DNA of 64,000 bases from Allantophomopsis cytisporea (GCA_024752435.1 CP103033.1:1302001-1366000), one strand, 5' to 3'. Positions 1-13,084 are shown, numbered from the stretch's first letter. Translations and numbers: made by a program. Notes: generated by a model from the letters alone, not told the origin.

Positions 1-1938
1 TACTTTGGTAGAGGAAAATTAGAGCAGGATGCAGTAGCCAGTCCTCAACATAAGTCCCAAGGACAAGAACATCTGAAGTGCTAAATCTAACTGCTCAACG
101 TTCGGGGAAAAAGCACAGAAATGAGCCCGCCTTTAGCTGGAACACCACGATACCATAACGACAGTACAATGGTTATCAATGGTTATGGAAAGTTATCATG
201 AGGAGAATATCGGCGATATTCAAAAAGTAATAACAGAAGAGCAGCTTCGGCTACAAATTCATCTAACAAAGGTAATTGCAGCTATCAAATCAGTGCAGCC
301 GCGTATAAAGAATATGATTCCGATCCAGTCAATCACACGGAGCTTCTGTTGAAGTGTCTCGACCGACTATGTGTGAGTGTGCGGCAAGAAGAGAACGTAA
401 CCAGGGGCGAAGACAGCTCCTACGATAAGTGTCTGGAACTGCTAGCAAAACCAGCTCCGATCTATTTCCGCTGATAAGCTTGAGAACAAAAAAGAAGGAC
501 TGTAGTAGTCCTTACTACCTGGCCAAGCATACTTCCCACTCCCCACACCAGGACAACCCCAGTTGTTTAGATAGGTCTTTTTTGAATGGAGATCAAGGCG
601 GCAATGTAAGTCAAGCACCCAGAATACATGCCACAGCCACCATTACCAGTAACAATTCGTCCAATATTCATAACAGTCATACTAGACGCTGCATCATATA
701 TTGCGCTGCCAACTACGAATAGTACGCATTAGCAATGAAGAATCATTTGATATCGAAGATACCGTATACCTTCGACCAGGCCGGAACTATTGCGTTCCAA
801 GTGAAAACTCAACACCAACCCAGTCGAGGAGATCAACAAGGCCGAAGACCTCTAGAATGAATGGTTGAATTGCAGCGACCTGTTTTCCTAGTTAATTTTA
901 ATGGGCTCCCAAGGAAGAAACAGGTGTGGTTTACCAATGTGTCGTTCAACACGAAGAGGGATGTTACAGACAATACAGCAGTTTAAGCAACAGCCCACCA
1001 TAATAAACCTGGTTAAGGCCCATAATACATTTCAGAATGCTATACGAGAACATCTCACTTTCCAGCCACGGATCTCACAAGATGATTCTGTGGCAGCAGG
1101 GAATGTGGGAGTCGTTGATTCCCAGCTATGCTCTCCAGCCTTCAATTCAGCTCTATCTGTGTCGATGGACTTTTTTCTCGTCAGTGTCTACGGTATCCAT
1201 TTTACTCGACTTTGATTTAGATCACTCCAGTAGTACTAAAGTCTTGGTAGTTAAAAATTTTAAAAAAAAAGAACGAACGAGTTCTTCGAGTTGAACTCGA
1301 GTTCTCCTAAAGCAAGCCATATGCTCTTTTACGGGAGACATACTCAGAGTATTTGTCTAGCACCAAAGCGGACCAGGGCAAGACAGGGTAGCTGGTGGTT
1401 GTAGAACGAAAGTGGACTTGCAGAGGGTTTTCCCCCACACCTGCAAATCTCTCGGCCCGCTGCAAGTACGTACATCTCTTATGTACATCATTATATTTAA
1501 TCTACATTACCGTGACACTAGCTTCCTTGAGCCCATTGACTCTCATCCAGTCCCGCAATCCCGCACTTTTCATTGGTCGCAGATTAGGTAGCGATTCTGC
1601 TACTACCTAAACTTTCAATACCTGCTGAGTGGCATCCGGGTCCATATTCCGAACTTCTACTGCCCACGTTATCCTACAGTGTAATGTCAAGACCTAGTAT
1701 TCTTTACTTTTGCGAATAACAATGCCTGTTAATTAATATTTACAATAATCAAATCTTAGACTATTAACTCGTTCAATGAAAATACTGGAGAAAACGTCAA
1801 TGAATAATTAGATCTAAAGCGAGAAAAAAAAAATGAAAAAAAGCTCAGATACGAAGTAAATAATTAAAAAGGAATGGCTTTTATTTAATCCAACAAGAAT
1901 ACCCATTTATACAAAATTAAAATATATATACATCACAC
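1..1938. other. Intergenic region, no gene seen
   Basis: I see no open frame with recognisable protein similarity and no convincing exon pairs. The stretch holds scattered short frames, homopolymer A runs near 1260 and 1828, and a small perfect inverted repeat at 1286-1300 (7-nt arms around one G). The part next to the ABC transporter stop codon (about 1690-1938) is AT-rich and probably includes its 3' UTR. Confidence 0.6.
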
Positions 1939-4900
1939 CTAACCCATGGTATTCGCTTCAAGCATTTGCTGATAGGTTCCACCTGCACTTCTGAGAACCT
2001 CATGCGTACCCTCCTCCACGACTCTTCCATGCTCGAAAACCAAAATCCGATCAGCTCTCTGCACACTTGCGAGTCTATGTGCAACCATAATAGTGGTGCC
2101 CTTAAACTTCTCCACGGCTTCCTTGACCTTGACTTCAGAGTGAGAATCTACATGACTGGTCAGTATTACTGCTTCATTGGAGTGTCAAAATGCATCAGGG
2201 TGTTAAGCATACCGAGAGCAGAAGTCGCCTCATCTAATAGCAAAATATCAGGGTCACGGATCATTGCTCGTGCAATGGCGATTCTCTGTTTCTGACCACC
2301 GGAGAGCTGAGAACCGTTCGAACCACATTGGCTGTTGCTTGTTAGTCATGTCCAGCTCTTGCTTGGTAGGAAATAACTCACGTTTCGTAGCCTTCGCCTA
2401 ATCCACTAACGAACTCATGTACTCCACACTCACGACAGGTCTTCTCAATGTCTTCAGGGGTAACTTTAAAGCCTGGTCTTGCTCCCATACCAATGTTGAA
2501 GTTTATGGTTCCCGTAAACAACTCAGCTTCCTGACTTACGAGTGCTATACGCGCACGATGATCTCGGACAGGCATTGTTCGGATATCCACATCGTCAATC
2601 AGGACACTTCCAGATGTTGGGTCATAAAATCTTTCGATGAGTGAGATTGCACTCGATTTTCCAGCTCCCGATGTTCCTACAAAGGCAACTGTCTCGCCTG
2701 ATCTGATAGTAAGGTTGAGGTTTGTAAAAATTGGCTTATTGGGGCGAGTTTTATAAGTGAGGCACACATCTCTGAACTCGATCTTTCCTTTCTTCTCGCC
2801 GCTGTCGAGCATTGAGGTGTTCGAAGATGAAATCTCAGATTTGCCTGATGATAATTCAGCATCATCAATGGTGCTCTTCTGATCAAGAAGCTGGAAAACT
2901 CTTTCAGCTGCCCCTCTAGCTCTACCCAATTCGGGCGCGAGAGAAAACATCTGACCAGATGCTTGAGCAGAAAATAGGATAGCGGGAAGCACAATAAAGA
3001 ACTGGAGTGTGCTGTACTCTCCTGAACGGACCAATCTTGCTCCCCACCAGTAAGCCAGCGAATAAACGAAATAAGTGATTGCGAGCGCAAAAGCCAGAAT
3101 CAAGTTGCCGAGTATCGTGCCTGATAACAAAACCTTTCTCTGAGCACCAACTGCATCCTGAAAGTTCGAATAAATGGTCCTTTCTACACCAAGAACGGAC
3201 ACAGTGCGAATCGCCCCGCACGCCTCACTAGCAAGAGTTGCCGCAGTCACATAAGCTCCTTGGGATTTCTCCTCAAGTTGAGCTACAGTACGGATACGGA
3301 AGAACCCGGCAAGTACCACAACCGGCGATGTGGCAAAGAGCACAATAGCAATTTTCCATGCTACAATGTGCGCCAAAATTGCACCACCAACGACAGATGT
3401 AAGAGCAGAGAACATGGTTCCTATGATGACACCAGAAAGACCAGAGAGATTTCCCGAGTCTGAAGTAAGGACAGACGTGAGGGATGAGACAGAGTGGTTC
3501 GGGAGTAAGAACCAATCAGCATCTTGACGGAGAATTGTCTGTAAGCACTGGTCGCGGATTGTCATGATGAGATTTTCGGAGAGGAGACCAAATAGAGCAC
3601 CGGAGGTTGTGTAGGCACAAAAGGCGATCAGTGAGAGGATAAAGAACATGAGACAGAAGAAGTCTGTTCTTGCAGCGGGAATCGGAGGGTTGTTCAGTAA
3701 GGAAACAAGATTACCGAAGATGAGTGACTCGCCCATAACAAGAGCACCAGTGACGACAGTTGCGAATAGCGCGATGAGAAGTAGAGGAATCTTTGATTTG
3801 GACAGGAACAAACAGCGGGAAAGCAGAGCAAGTGTACCAATGGGGGGAGCGATATCCTCGACATGCTCGGCAGCCTGTTCTTCATGAAGTTGCTTCTCCT
3901 CACTGTCTTCCTTCACCTCGACTACCTTTTCCTTGCTCTCTGTAATTTCTGGCTCGGCCTCTGGGGTTCCATGAGATTCCATTTTCTGTGCTTCAACAAG
4001 CTTGCTGTAGAAACCACCCCTTTCAAGCAGTTCGTTATGTGAGCCGACTTCTAATAGCTTTCCACCTCCCATAACCATGATGGAATCGGCATCTCTGATA
4101 GTACTCAAACGATGAGCGATCATAACGGTAGTCTTTCCTTGCCTTTGGCTCTTCAATTCATTGAAAACCTTTGCCTCAGTGATGTTGTCAAGTGCACTTG
4201 TGGCTTCATCCAAAACCAACATATCTGGATCACCGACAAGCGCTCGTGCAAGGCAGACTCTCTGCTTCTGACCACCAGAGAGTTTGGTACCAGATGGCTC
4301 GCCGAGTGGCGTGTCGAGTCCCTTTGGAAGGAGGCGAATAAAGGTCCATGCACCGGCAGACTTCGCAGCTGCAATACACAGATTACGTTCTTCCTCTTCA
4401 CTCAAACCGACCTTCTTAATTCCTTGTCGAATGTTGGTAAAGATTGAACCCGAGAAAATAGCTGGATCTTGGTCTACAAGAGCGATGCTGTTTCTGATAG
4501 AAGAAAGATTGTAAGATGGAAGTGGAAGATCATTGAGTTTGACTTCGCCAGACTGCGGGTCATAAAGACGGAGGATAAGGGCAGCAATGGTAGATTTTCC
4601 GCTTCCAGATGCGCCGACAACACCAACGGTGGTACCGGCTTTGATCGTGAAACTAAGCTCCTCAAGGATTGTCTCCTGTGGTCGTGCGGGATATGCGAAT
4701 GTGACTTTTTCGAAACTGATATCGGATTTCATAGTTTCTGGGGTGACTTGCTCTCCAGCCGTTGAGTAAACGTCGATCTTAGGGGTAGGATAATCGATAA
4801 GCGAAAGAATACGTTCGCCAGCCGATGCAGCAAGAGCAAATGATTGAATGAAAGGACCTGCCGCTCCAATCACGAAAGAAGCATCAAGGATCAGGAAGAC

Positions 4901-5971
4901 AATAGCATAAACAGTTCCGGCACCGCCATGCGAAGTGACCATCTTTGAGCCTTCCCAAAATGCAAGTGCATTCGCAGAAAATCTAACCCGTTAGTATGAG
5001 CAGCACATGGGAATGCGATGTACGTACGCAACAAAATAGATACCACCAAGTAAGCATGCGCCGGCAATGGCTTTGCGCATGCCCACTCTCATGGACCTCT
5101 GTAGATAGCTTCGATGGTCGTCTGCCAATACCTCTGCGGCACCAAAAGCCTGCACAACCTGTACAGCTTTTATGGCGCCTTCTGCCACGTTACCCGCCAA
5201 TCCCCCATACTCCACTGCCTTCTTCGAATATTTGTTCAAGATAGCAGTACCAGCGATGATGACAAATGTCATAGAAGGAATGACAGCGACGAGAAGAATT
5301 CCAGTCAATTTTGCATTTAGGGAGAAACCCACCGCAAATGCAACGAAGAAGTAGGAAACACTTTGGAGAAATAAACCACACTTTTCAGACGTTCCAGCCT
5401 GGATGGTTTGAGCATCTGAAGTCAGACGAGAAGTAATCTTAGAGAATGTTAGCTCAGTTACTTTAGCATGCCTGGGATGACTTTACATCAGGACATTCAG
5501 TTTCATAGTAAGTCAGGTCCAAACCGAGTGCCCTATGGATCATTTGCTCTCGAAGACCCAAAGAAACCCGTTGGCCCGTTAAACCCCAACATACGGCCCA
5601 ACCCCATGTTATCACAAAGTATGCAACGGCTATAAGATGTTAGTAAGCTCGACATTAACGGGTATAACTTTCTTACCAACGCCAATAAGTTCATATACTC
5701 TCTGCTTGACAGCTTCCTCACTGGGAGGGAACGTATCAATGATCTTGGAGAAAATGACACCAATGATGGGTAGAGGTGCCCCAGCAGCGACGGATAAGAC
5801 AACTGCAAAAAATAGAATGGTTTTTGATCGCCAATCGTTTACGGGTCTGTAGAGTTGGAAGTATGAGAAGTTAAGATGTTTGGCACCCCAGGAATGAATA
5901 AGAGGTAGTAATGGCCATGTATCTACCCAGCGGACGGGCTTGTCGAGCTCGAGAGGCTCCAAAGGATCCAT
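1939..5971 (-). CDS. ABC-B family full transporter of the siderophore locus
   Basis: This is an MDR/P-glycoprotein-type exporter with order TMD-NBD-TMD-NBD, predicted at 1,258 residues. Six exons: 5971-5677, 5629-5487, 5437-5028, 4982-2382, 2331-2213 and 2147-1939. All introns are GT-AG and every junction keeps frame. NBD1 has Walker [10 protein letters not shown] at about 406-414, signature LSGGQKQR at 517-524 and Walker B ending LDEATSALD at about 548. NBD2 has Walker [10 protein letters not shown] at about 1052, signature at 1159-1166 and Walker B to about 1190, followed by the H-loop VAHRLAS. An acidic Glu/Lys linker (about 615-665) separates the halves. Both ATPase sites look complete, so active transport is expected. 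It lies divergent to the ornithine monooxygenase, and ABC transporters are known beside ferrichrome-type NRPS genes. Its substrate (siderophore, precursor or unrelated drug) is inference. The start at 5971 is chosen over an upstream in-frame ATG at 6013. Confidence 0.93.
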
Positions 5972-6686
5972 GGCTTGACGCGTAAGAAGAAATGAGTGAG
6001 GACATCGTATCATTCAATTTGAGGAGATCTTTGAGGACATGTTGAAATGAAGACAAGCGAATATCCCTGCCATGAGAGCAATTCGAAAATAACAGATATG
6101 AAAATATTTTGGGGCGTGTATGTAGAATTGAGGGCCAAGAAGTGGCCAAGAGGATTTGCACGTCATGGACGGCATCAAAGCCGAAGCTACTAGGGGCACG
6201 GTGATGTGCTTCATGTTGAATTGATTCTGAGTTGTTTGAAGTGGACTGCTGGTTGATGCCAGCAGAACCCCTAAGGGCGGTGCTCCGAGGTTCCTCGCGT
6301 TGATCATTGCTGAAAGAAGAAAGAAATGAGGTCCATGAGGTAACAGAAACTGCGTGGACCGGGCTTATGCTAAAGGATGAAATTTTTCCAGTCAGACAGG
6401 GCATGGGGAAACATCAGTAGTAGTGAGGTCCATTGGACAATACAGGGTTACCGGACATAATGCGTGCAGAATCCATAGGATTTGACCCTTTTCTTGGATA
6501 CTTTTGGGTTAAAGAGTGGAGTAGCCAGGGACAACGGTTAGAAGAGACGGATACTGGCGGGTATGGCAGAAGTGGCGGGATGATGCGTGTGGTTCCTCCG
6601 TCGAGTTTTGGTGGGTTTCGTGCTTTTGGTTGGTTATTTGTACAGGGTTTACCAAGGTCCGTGGTTAGACTCGAACGAAATTATAG

Positions 6687-6695
6687 TTATCAGAT
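6687..6695 (-). promoter_or_regulatory. SreA/Fep1-type GATA element (ATCTGATAA)
   Basis: The plus strand reads TTATCAGAT, the reverse complement of ATCTGATAA, a perfect fit to the ATCWGATAA consensus of fungal iron-responsive GATA repressors. It lies 716 bp upstream of the ABC transporter start codon. Iron repression of that gene is inferred. Confidence 0.55.
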
Positions 6696-6994
6696 CCGTT
6701 CCCCACGCCATCTTTCCTCATCATGCATTTTGCTGCAGCCCTTCTTTCCTCGGCTCACCGACATCGGTGGAGTGAATTTTGCTTCCTTTCAGGCGTGTTA
6801 GTTTAGTGATGAATCGCCATCGAAATGCTTGTACAGTGTGGAGAAGAAGAAGGAGTAGAAGAAATACGACATACGGAAATACGAGGCAAAGCTTTACGGG
6901 CGAAGCTTAGCACTCTCGTAGCCGTACTTGGAAGTGAAATAGAGTTTGTCGATAAAATTTATCCATCATCAAGTCATGGACATCTAATCAGATC

Positions 6995-7009
6995 ATCAGA
7001 TCATCTGAT
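6995..7009. repeat. Short inverted repeat in the GATA-rich promoter segment
   Basis: ATCAGAT and ATCTGAT face each other around a single C. It sits 12 bp from the ATCTGATAA element at 7022 and repeats its core GAT half-sites. It may be an additional weaker GATA-factor contact, or chance. Confidence 0.45.
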
Positions 7010-7021
7010 CCTTTGTCAATC

Positions 7022-7030
7022 TTATCAGAT
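7022..7030 (-). promoter_or_regulatory. SreA/Fep1-type GATA element (ATCTGATAA)
   Basis: Perfect ATCWGATAA match on the minus strand, 1,051 bp upstream of the ABC transporter start. It lies in a stretch with several further GATC/GAT half-sites (6985-7030). Confidence 0.55.
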
Positions 7031-7416
7031 CACGTTATTTTCTGTCAGTTTCTGTTCCACCGATGAGTCCACAGAGAACCTGCTGGAGATCGCTGGGGTG
7101 GAGGAATCTAGATGCCAAGAGTTATGCATCCATGTTATAATTGCTTCCATATTTTCTTCCTTTTCTAGGATCAGAGGGATTTAATTTGGCACATTTGGTC
7201 TTGGATCATGGACCTTCACTTTGCCGAGGCGGACACGCGGAGTAATAAAACTGGACAACGGAGTACTCCGTATCCGCATTGCTGGTACGTATGTACATAC
7301 CTATTAGAATACCGGGATTTCTTGTCAGCAGATGGTTGAGATGATCAATGGCGCTGACACTGACACTGTCCTGGTACTGACACGCAGTCCGATTTCATCA
7401 GATATGACAAGAGAAG

Positions 7417-7425
7417 ATCAGATAA
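7417..7425 (+). promoter_or_regulatory. SreA/Fep1-type GATA element (ATCAGATAA)
   Basis: Perfect ATCWGATAA match on the plus strand, about 1.45 kb upstream of the ABC transporter and 2.7 kb upstream of the monooxygenase. Which of the two divergent genes it serves cannot be told from sequence. Confidence 0.5.
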
Positions 7426-10127
7426 CTCTTGAGCCAGGATATACGGCAAGGATGAGAGACATTGTTGATTGAGTATGAAGCGAGGCATACGAGCTAAACC
7501 ACCACTCAGTTGAAACAATTCGTGCGAAAGATCAATATACCCTGCATCTCCTCTCCAAGAAAGCCATACACTGTGATTAGTGGTGCCATCTATTCTGTGA
7601 TCATAACACTACGCAATTCATAATTAGTTTCTCGAGACTCGTTAGGGCGCTGTTTTGTTCGATTCCTTGAGAAAAAACCAGAGATGCTCTTGTTGATAGT
7701 CCTTCTGAGCATGAATTGTAGCCGCCGATGCTGGATGCTCTTAGGATACCGGTAGTGCATCCGTCAAAGAATAGAACATCCATGAGACAATTGGTGATTT
7801 TATGGCGATGTTCCCCGAGTTTTGGGCAAATGGTCCTCTGCCGGCAAAGTAGAGGGTATATCCTTCTTTTGCCCAACAAAATTTTCGTGGTGAATGATGG
7901 GTAAGAGAGTTGTGTGAACTGTGGGTACGGTGGGGATGACAATCGAACGCGAGTCAAAGTTGGATGTTGATGAGGTAGAATGAGAGGGAATTCCTCTGCC
8001 ACCTGAATTTCTCCGTACTCCGAGCAGCACGGTGATCTGTTTCGAAATTCTCGTTTATGTTAGTGAGCGCATCTCCATCGTGAGAATGTATATCCGTGAA
8101 ATTTTAAGCAGCGAAACTATCCATCGTCTTCCGTCCATATTCCTTATTGTGGAATTTGCATGAATTTTTGCGAATATTAAAGATCGACGAATCTACTTCA
8201 CCGCTGTAATATTGATAAAAAGCTACTGTACCTCCGGAATACTGTATCCTGAATAAGGTACACGTCGATGAGGCGAATGATCACTTAGTAAACACAAGTG
8301 CATACTTAAAAGGAGGTCTACTCCGTGGATATGGCAATATGTATATGTACACGATCCTGTCCACATTCTTCTTAGGTAACCTAATCCATCGTCCATGATG
8401 ATTAACACCGACCTTAATAGTAACAGATATTCAGCGAGGCTAGAATCAGAATAGAACTGTAAGATGTGGAAATGCCATACCGCTCTCCTCTCCTCCTCTC
8501 CGTCTACCAGTGCCATGCTATGCCATGCCATGACAAAATCTCTCCGCGGTTACTTTCAGAGCTGCCCCGCAGGCTTTTTTTCATGTATTTATTCATGTGA
8601 TTAATAGCAAGCAGTTGGTTAAGAAAGGGTTACCATGACACCCTCATTCACTTCCATGCACTCCATGTTTTTGGAGGACCCACTCTTACTACTCCATGTC
8701 TTCCGCGCCCACCTACCGCGTACATTATTATTGCCCATACAAAGCACCGCGGAGTACTGACACGATCAAGGTGGATATGTACTGTGCGCCGATTTGTGCG
8801 TCTGGCATCTGCGCATGTGTGAGGGGACTCCTTTCCCTTGACGAAAGACAGACAGTCACCGATGAGGTATTCCATGTGAACGCATACATTCATATGATAT
8901 ATCGCAGTAGTTAGTATTATACCAGGAGTGGATATGTCTAAATACATATTGCTGTATATTGCTGTAGTATCTGTGGCATGTTTTCTTGTTGAAGGATCAA
9001 GATACGGACTACCAATTGTAAGGGTCTGTAGCAGATCCAAAAGAGCTCCGCCGTGTTCAATCATTGATTAACAGACCAAAGGGCCTCAGCCTATCCCACA
9101 TATTGCAGACCACAATCGACTAACTTTGGCTTTCTGGTGCCATTATATCCTAGCCGCCGGATGATGATGAAATGAAAGTTACGAGTTATGCTCGGACGAG
9201 ACTGGATGGTGGATGGTGCATGATTTCCTCCAGGTTTGACTGACTTACTGACGCTGGTGCTCACTCCATGCTGGGTTGCGTCTGGAGATGACTTCCCAAT
9301 GGCGATTGTAGGCGATTGTAGGCTATTGTTAGGGTGACCACAGCACTGTTCTCACAGTAAATGAAAACTCGTACCGCACCTATATCGACCCCCACCTACC
9401 CAACACTGCGCTACACTCTACGCTACCTCTCCCCCTCCCTGGCTAGCAAAAGCGAACACAACGACATCCTTCCCAAATACGCCTCTCACATCAAGTATTT
9501 ACCTAATTGTTATTCTGATCAGATGTATTTGGATTCTCCCCTACTTGCCCTGCAATAAATCATTGTTTACCTATCAGAGAAATCTCGGGTTCCATCTCAC
9601 CATTATCATCCGATTTTGTATGCATTCTCGGACGTTCTTCTGCAAGTGAAAGCCTGGTTATCCTCCGACCGATCCAAAAAATCCTCATTGTACTCCACAA
9701 TCAACCCACACGGACTAAGAAATTTCACTTGTCTTGACACTTACACTCACGTTGACTGACGTCCAATATCTAAACCGCCTTGCACTTTTTTTTTTCTGCT
9801 ATCAAGGATTATTCAAACGACGCTACGCACGAAGTAGATCCGACCGCTGTTCTAATTGTACTCTGTGGCACTTTATCTTGGCGTCCTAGAAAGAAGTATC
9901 TTCGCCCCAAAAAGTCCAAACATCTCCCCCCATCATCTTTATACATATTCTTTCAAAGTTCCCACTCACTACTATCTACATTTCCTCTGATCGACTCATC
10001 TGGTCTCATAAACTTCACGGTTCACCAGAATCATCTCAAAAGGTTGAACAATCCTGATTGAAAGGATATTCCTAGTACTCACCCACCTATCCTGCTTATT
10101 GTTATCAACGACATCATAACCATCATA

Positions 10128-11648
10128 ATGCCTCCGTCAGCACTCTACGACAATACTTCGGATCACGTGATGTCAGAATCTGGGTTCTCAGCATCCACTG
10201 GAGCTACATCACACAGCGACAGTGAGCCTTTGGATCTTATCTCTATTGGATTTGGCCCTGCCTCATTGGGAGTTGCCATTGCTCTTCAAGATGCATACCC
10301 TAACGGCCAGAAGCCACGCGCTCTTTTCCTCGAGCGTCAATCTGCTTTCGCATGGCATGCCGGCATGCAGATCCCCGGTGCAAAGATGCAGATTTCTTTC
10401 CTCAAGGATCTTGCTACCCCAAGAAACCCAAGATCTCACTTCACATTTTTGAACTATTTGCAGTCCCAGGGCAGATTCGCCAACTTCGTCAACTTGGGAA
10501 CGTTTTTGCCAACGAGATTGGAGTATGAGGATTATTTGAGATGGTGTGCGGGATTCTTCGAGCAGCAGGGTGTGGTTAGATACGACCAGGAAGTTCTTTC
10601 TGTTCTTCCAGACACCGACTCGAAGACCGGTAAGGTCACCGCATGGACTATTGCGAGCAGAGACTCCACCGGAGAGGTCGTCAGCTGGAAGGCTAAGAAG
10701 ATTGTTATTGCTGTTGGCGGAAAGGCAAAGCTCCCAGAGAACTTCCCACAAAACCACCCTCTGGTGGTGCACAGCAGCCAGTACCACGTTCAGGTCAACA
10801 ATGTTCTCACTGACAGGGAGAAGCCATACAACCTTGCCGTTGTTGGAAGCGGTCAATCTGCCGCAGAAATTTATAACAACCTTCCAGAACGTTTCCCAAA
10901 TGCCAAGGTCTCTCTTTTGATCAAGGGTGCCTCCCTTCGTCCTTCCGATGATTCTCCTTTGTAAGTGTTCCTGAAGTCCCAAATAACTACAACGTTAATT
11001 ATGTTACAGTGTAAACGAGATCTTTGACCCAGATCGTGTTGATGGTATTTACTCTAGAGATCCAGAAGAGAGAGCAAGAGCAATTGCCTTGGACAAGGCC
11101 ACCAACTATGGTGTAGTCCGTCTTTCCTTGCTTGAGCACCTTTATGAGCAACTCTACGTCCAGCGCCTCAGATTCCCTAACAAGGAGGACTGGAAGATCA
11201 ACATTCTTAACAACCGCCACACCGAGATTGAGGCCGGAGAGGAGAGCCTCAGACTTAGACTCACTAGAAACGATATTGTTGATCAAGACAGTGAGGAGGC
11301 CAAGGAGGAGATCATGGATGTGGATGCGGTGTTTGTTGCTACCGGCTACACCCGCAATGCTCACGAAGAAATTCTCAGAGACACTAGAGGACTTCTTCCA
11401 TTGTCGCACCAGGGCCCAAGATTCCCAGTCACTAGAGATTACCGCGTCAAGTTTGACGGAGAGAAGGTTGATGGTGAAACCGGTGTATGGCTTCAGGGTT
11501 GTAACGAGGCTACTCACGGTGTAAGTATTCCCCAAAAGAATTGTGTTCCATCATTTGCTGACGATTATCATAGTTGAGTGACAGTCTCCTTTCTATTATT
11601 GCTATCCGAAGTGGAGAGCTCGTTGACTCCATGTTTGGCAAGAAATAG
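10128..11648 (+). CDS. sidA: L-ornithine N5-monooxygenase (siderophore biosynthesis)
   Basis: This flavoprotein hydroxylates L-ornithine at N5 using FAD, NADPH and O2, the first committed step of hydroxamate siderophore synthesis. Three exons (10128-10960, 11010-11520, 11574-11648) join in frame to 472 residues, close to known SidA proteins. The FAD-binding motif GFGPASLG is at 41-48. The family stretch KMQISFLKDLATPRNP follows near residue 85. An NADPH-binding motif GSGQSAAE starts at about 240. The first junction creates DDSPFVNEIF, and the ATGY motif (VFVATGY) lies near the end of exon 2. The short last exon encodes the conserved SDSLLSIIAIR tail. Its neighbours are the NRPS downstream on the same strand and the divergent ABC transporter. 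Iron-repressible expression is likely from the GATA elements around it but is inferred. Confidence 0.96.
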
Positions 11649-12404
11649 ATTTCTTTTTACTTTTAATATTTATTTTTAAGGTTCATTATTTTATCAAGGT
11701 CACCTGTAGTATTTAGTATATTATACTGGTATACAAAGCCTTGTATGTATTGTTCCTTCTGTCGGATACCAAAAGCATTTGCATTGTACATATATATATT
11801 TTTTTTACTACAAATACAGAGTCGGGTCTATAGCCTAGGCATTTACATACCATTACCTACCACCCACTTTTACACAGCCAAAACACGAGTAAAACTCGGG
11901 GCAAAGCAATTCAGTCTCATCAATGCCAACATGTATTGATGAGAAATAGCAAGACTGTGATTCGTCGAGCTTACATCAAGATCAATCCACCACCTACCTC
12001 CGCCGTTTTGAATGTGACGCGCTTGATGAGAAATACAATATCGCTGATTGGATAGATCTTTCGCGCTGGTGGTCGGGCTGAGGCGTACGACAGCCACAAC
12101 ACCAAACTTACACTTAGCCTGAATGCAATAGATGCAGCTCCCTCATTGAGAATAAAAGTCATGATGGCAGACGCTTGAGTTGGATAGTGTCACGACGATT
12201 TATTTGGAATGTCTTAGAGAGAATCACGTTCGCCAATGGATTTTCATAAAACAAAAATTCGAAATTGTGTATTGGGATATATACATAAGCAATAATGATT
12301 CATGCATTCATTACCTTATTCTTTGCTGATCACGCATTAGTTTGCGTCAATTTACTTTGCTGGGAACTAACTAGGCACATGCGTGGCTAGACTGCCAAGG
12401 ATTA

Positions 12405-12413
12405 TTATCAGAT
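12405..12413 (-). promoter_or_regulatory. SreA/Fep1-type GATA element (ATCTGATAA)
   Basis: Perfect match on the minus strand, about 1.5 kb upstream of the NRPS start codon. First of three perfect matches in this promoter. Confidence 0.55.
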
Positions 12414-12625
12414 CCGCTTATTCACCCATGCAGCGGCGATGTCGGTGAAGTTGGACCGTTCTGGCATGACATGAGAGAGTATTCATGAGTCGGACGAGAA
12501 ATCACTCATCTTCAAGGGATTGCTTGGTCAGAATCAGTCATCTTGAATCATCCGTTGTCTGTGTGTGTTTTCCGTGCTTAAATCATGGCTGAGCTGATTT
12601 GACACCATTGACCGGGAAAATTTCA

Positions 12626-12634
12626 ATCTGATAA
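12626..12634 (+). promoter_or_regulatory. SreA/Fep1-type GATA element (ATCTGATAA)
   Basis: Perfect match on the plus strand, about 1.3 kb upstream of the NRPS. It is 53 bp from the next element and in opposite orientation, a spacing that could let two repressor molecules bind together. Confidence 0.58.
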
Positions 12635-12678
12635 GAATTTTTTCCCTGCTGGTGGGGTCGGACGTGTGCCAAGCTGAA

Positions 12679-12687
12679 TTATCTGAT
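12679..12687 (-). promoter_or_regulatory. SreA/Fep1-type GATA element (ATCAGATAA)
   Basis: Perfect match on the minus strand, 1,249 bp upstream of the NRPS start. It pairs with the element at 12626. Confidence 0.58.
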
Positions 12688-13084
12688 CCTGCTTGTCCAC
12701 GCTACTATGGGAAGGTGATTTGGCTTGGCTCTTCGGGCAAAAGGTGAGGCACTAGTCTGGTCGTGTTGGCCGAGCAGAGTTGAGAAGTTGATGAATTGCC
12801 GCCGAGCACGTCAAGCTTGTCCAGCAGGTCGATGCCGTAGATTATACTTGGCATTATGAATAAGAGTCAGATGATGCCCAAGTTCGGTGTTTGAGCTTTG
12901 TTATTCGACGGAGCCATCTCTATACTGAGCAAGGGGTTTGGGGCTATCTGGGGAGAGGATTGGTTGAGAGTAAGGGACATGCACATATTAACTCCGTGGA
13001 GTCTTCCATTAAGATGTGTTCTTAGTGAGCATTTAGGCGGATATTTCGAGTATGGTTTAAGGTCGAAGGAGATCGAAATTTTGT

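Larger units (their letters stand above)
5972..10127. other. Divergent intergenic region between ABC transporter and sidA-type gene
   Basis: About 4.2 kb with no protein-coding gene I can support. It carries three perfect ATCWGATAA elements (6687, 7022, 7417) and a GATC-rich inverted repeat at 6995-7009. Near 9301 a 10-nt unit is repeated two to three times (ggcgattgta, the last copy imperfect). The few hundred bases before 10128 are C/T-rich, as is common in fungal promoters and 5' leaders. Confidence 0.6.

Noticed and set aside
10263..10982. 239-codon open frame antisense to the ornithine monooxygenase
   Set aside because: It overlaps a strongly supported gene, has no similarity I recognise, and is explained by the codon bias of the sense strand.
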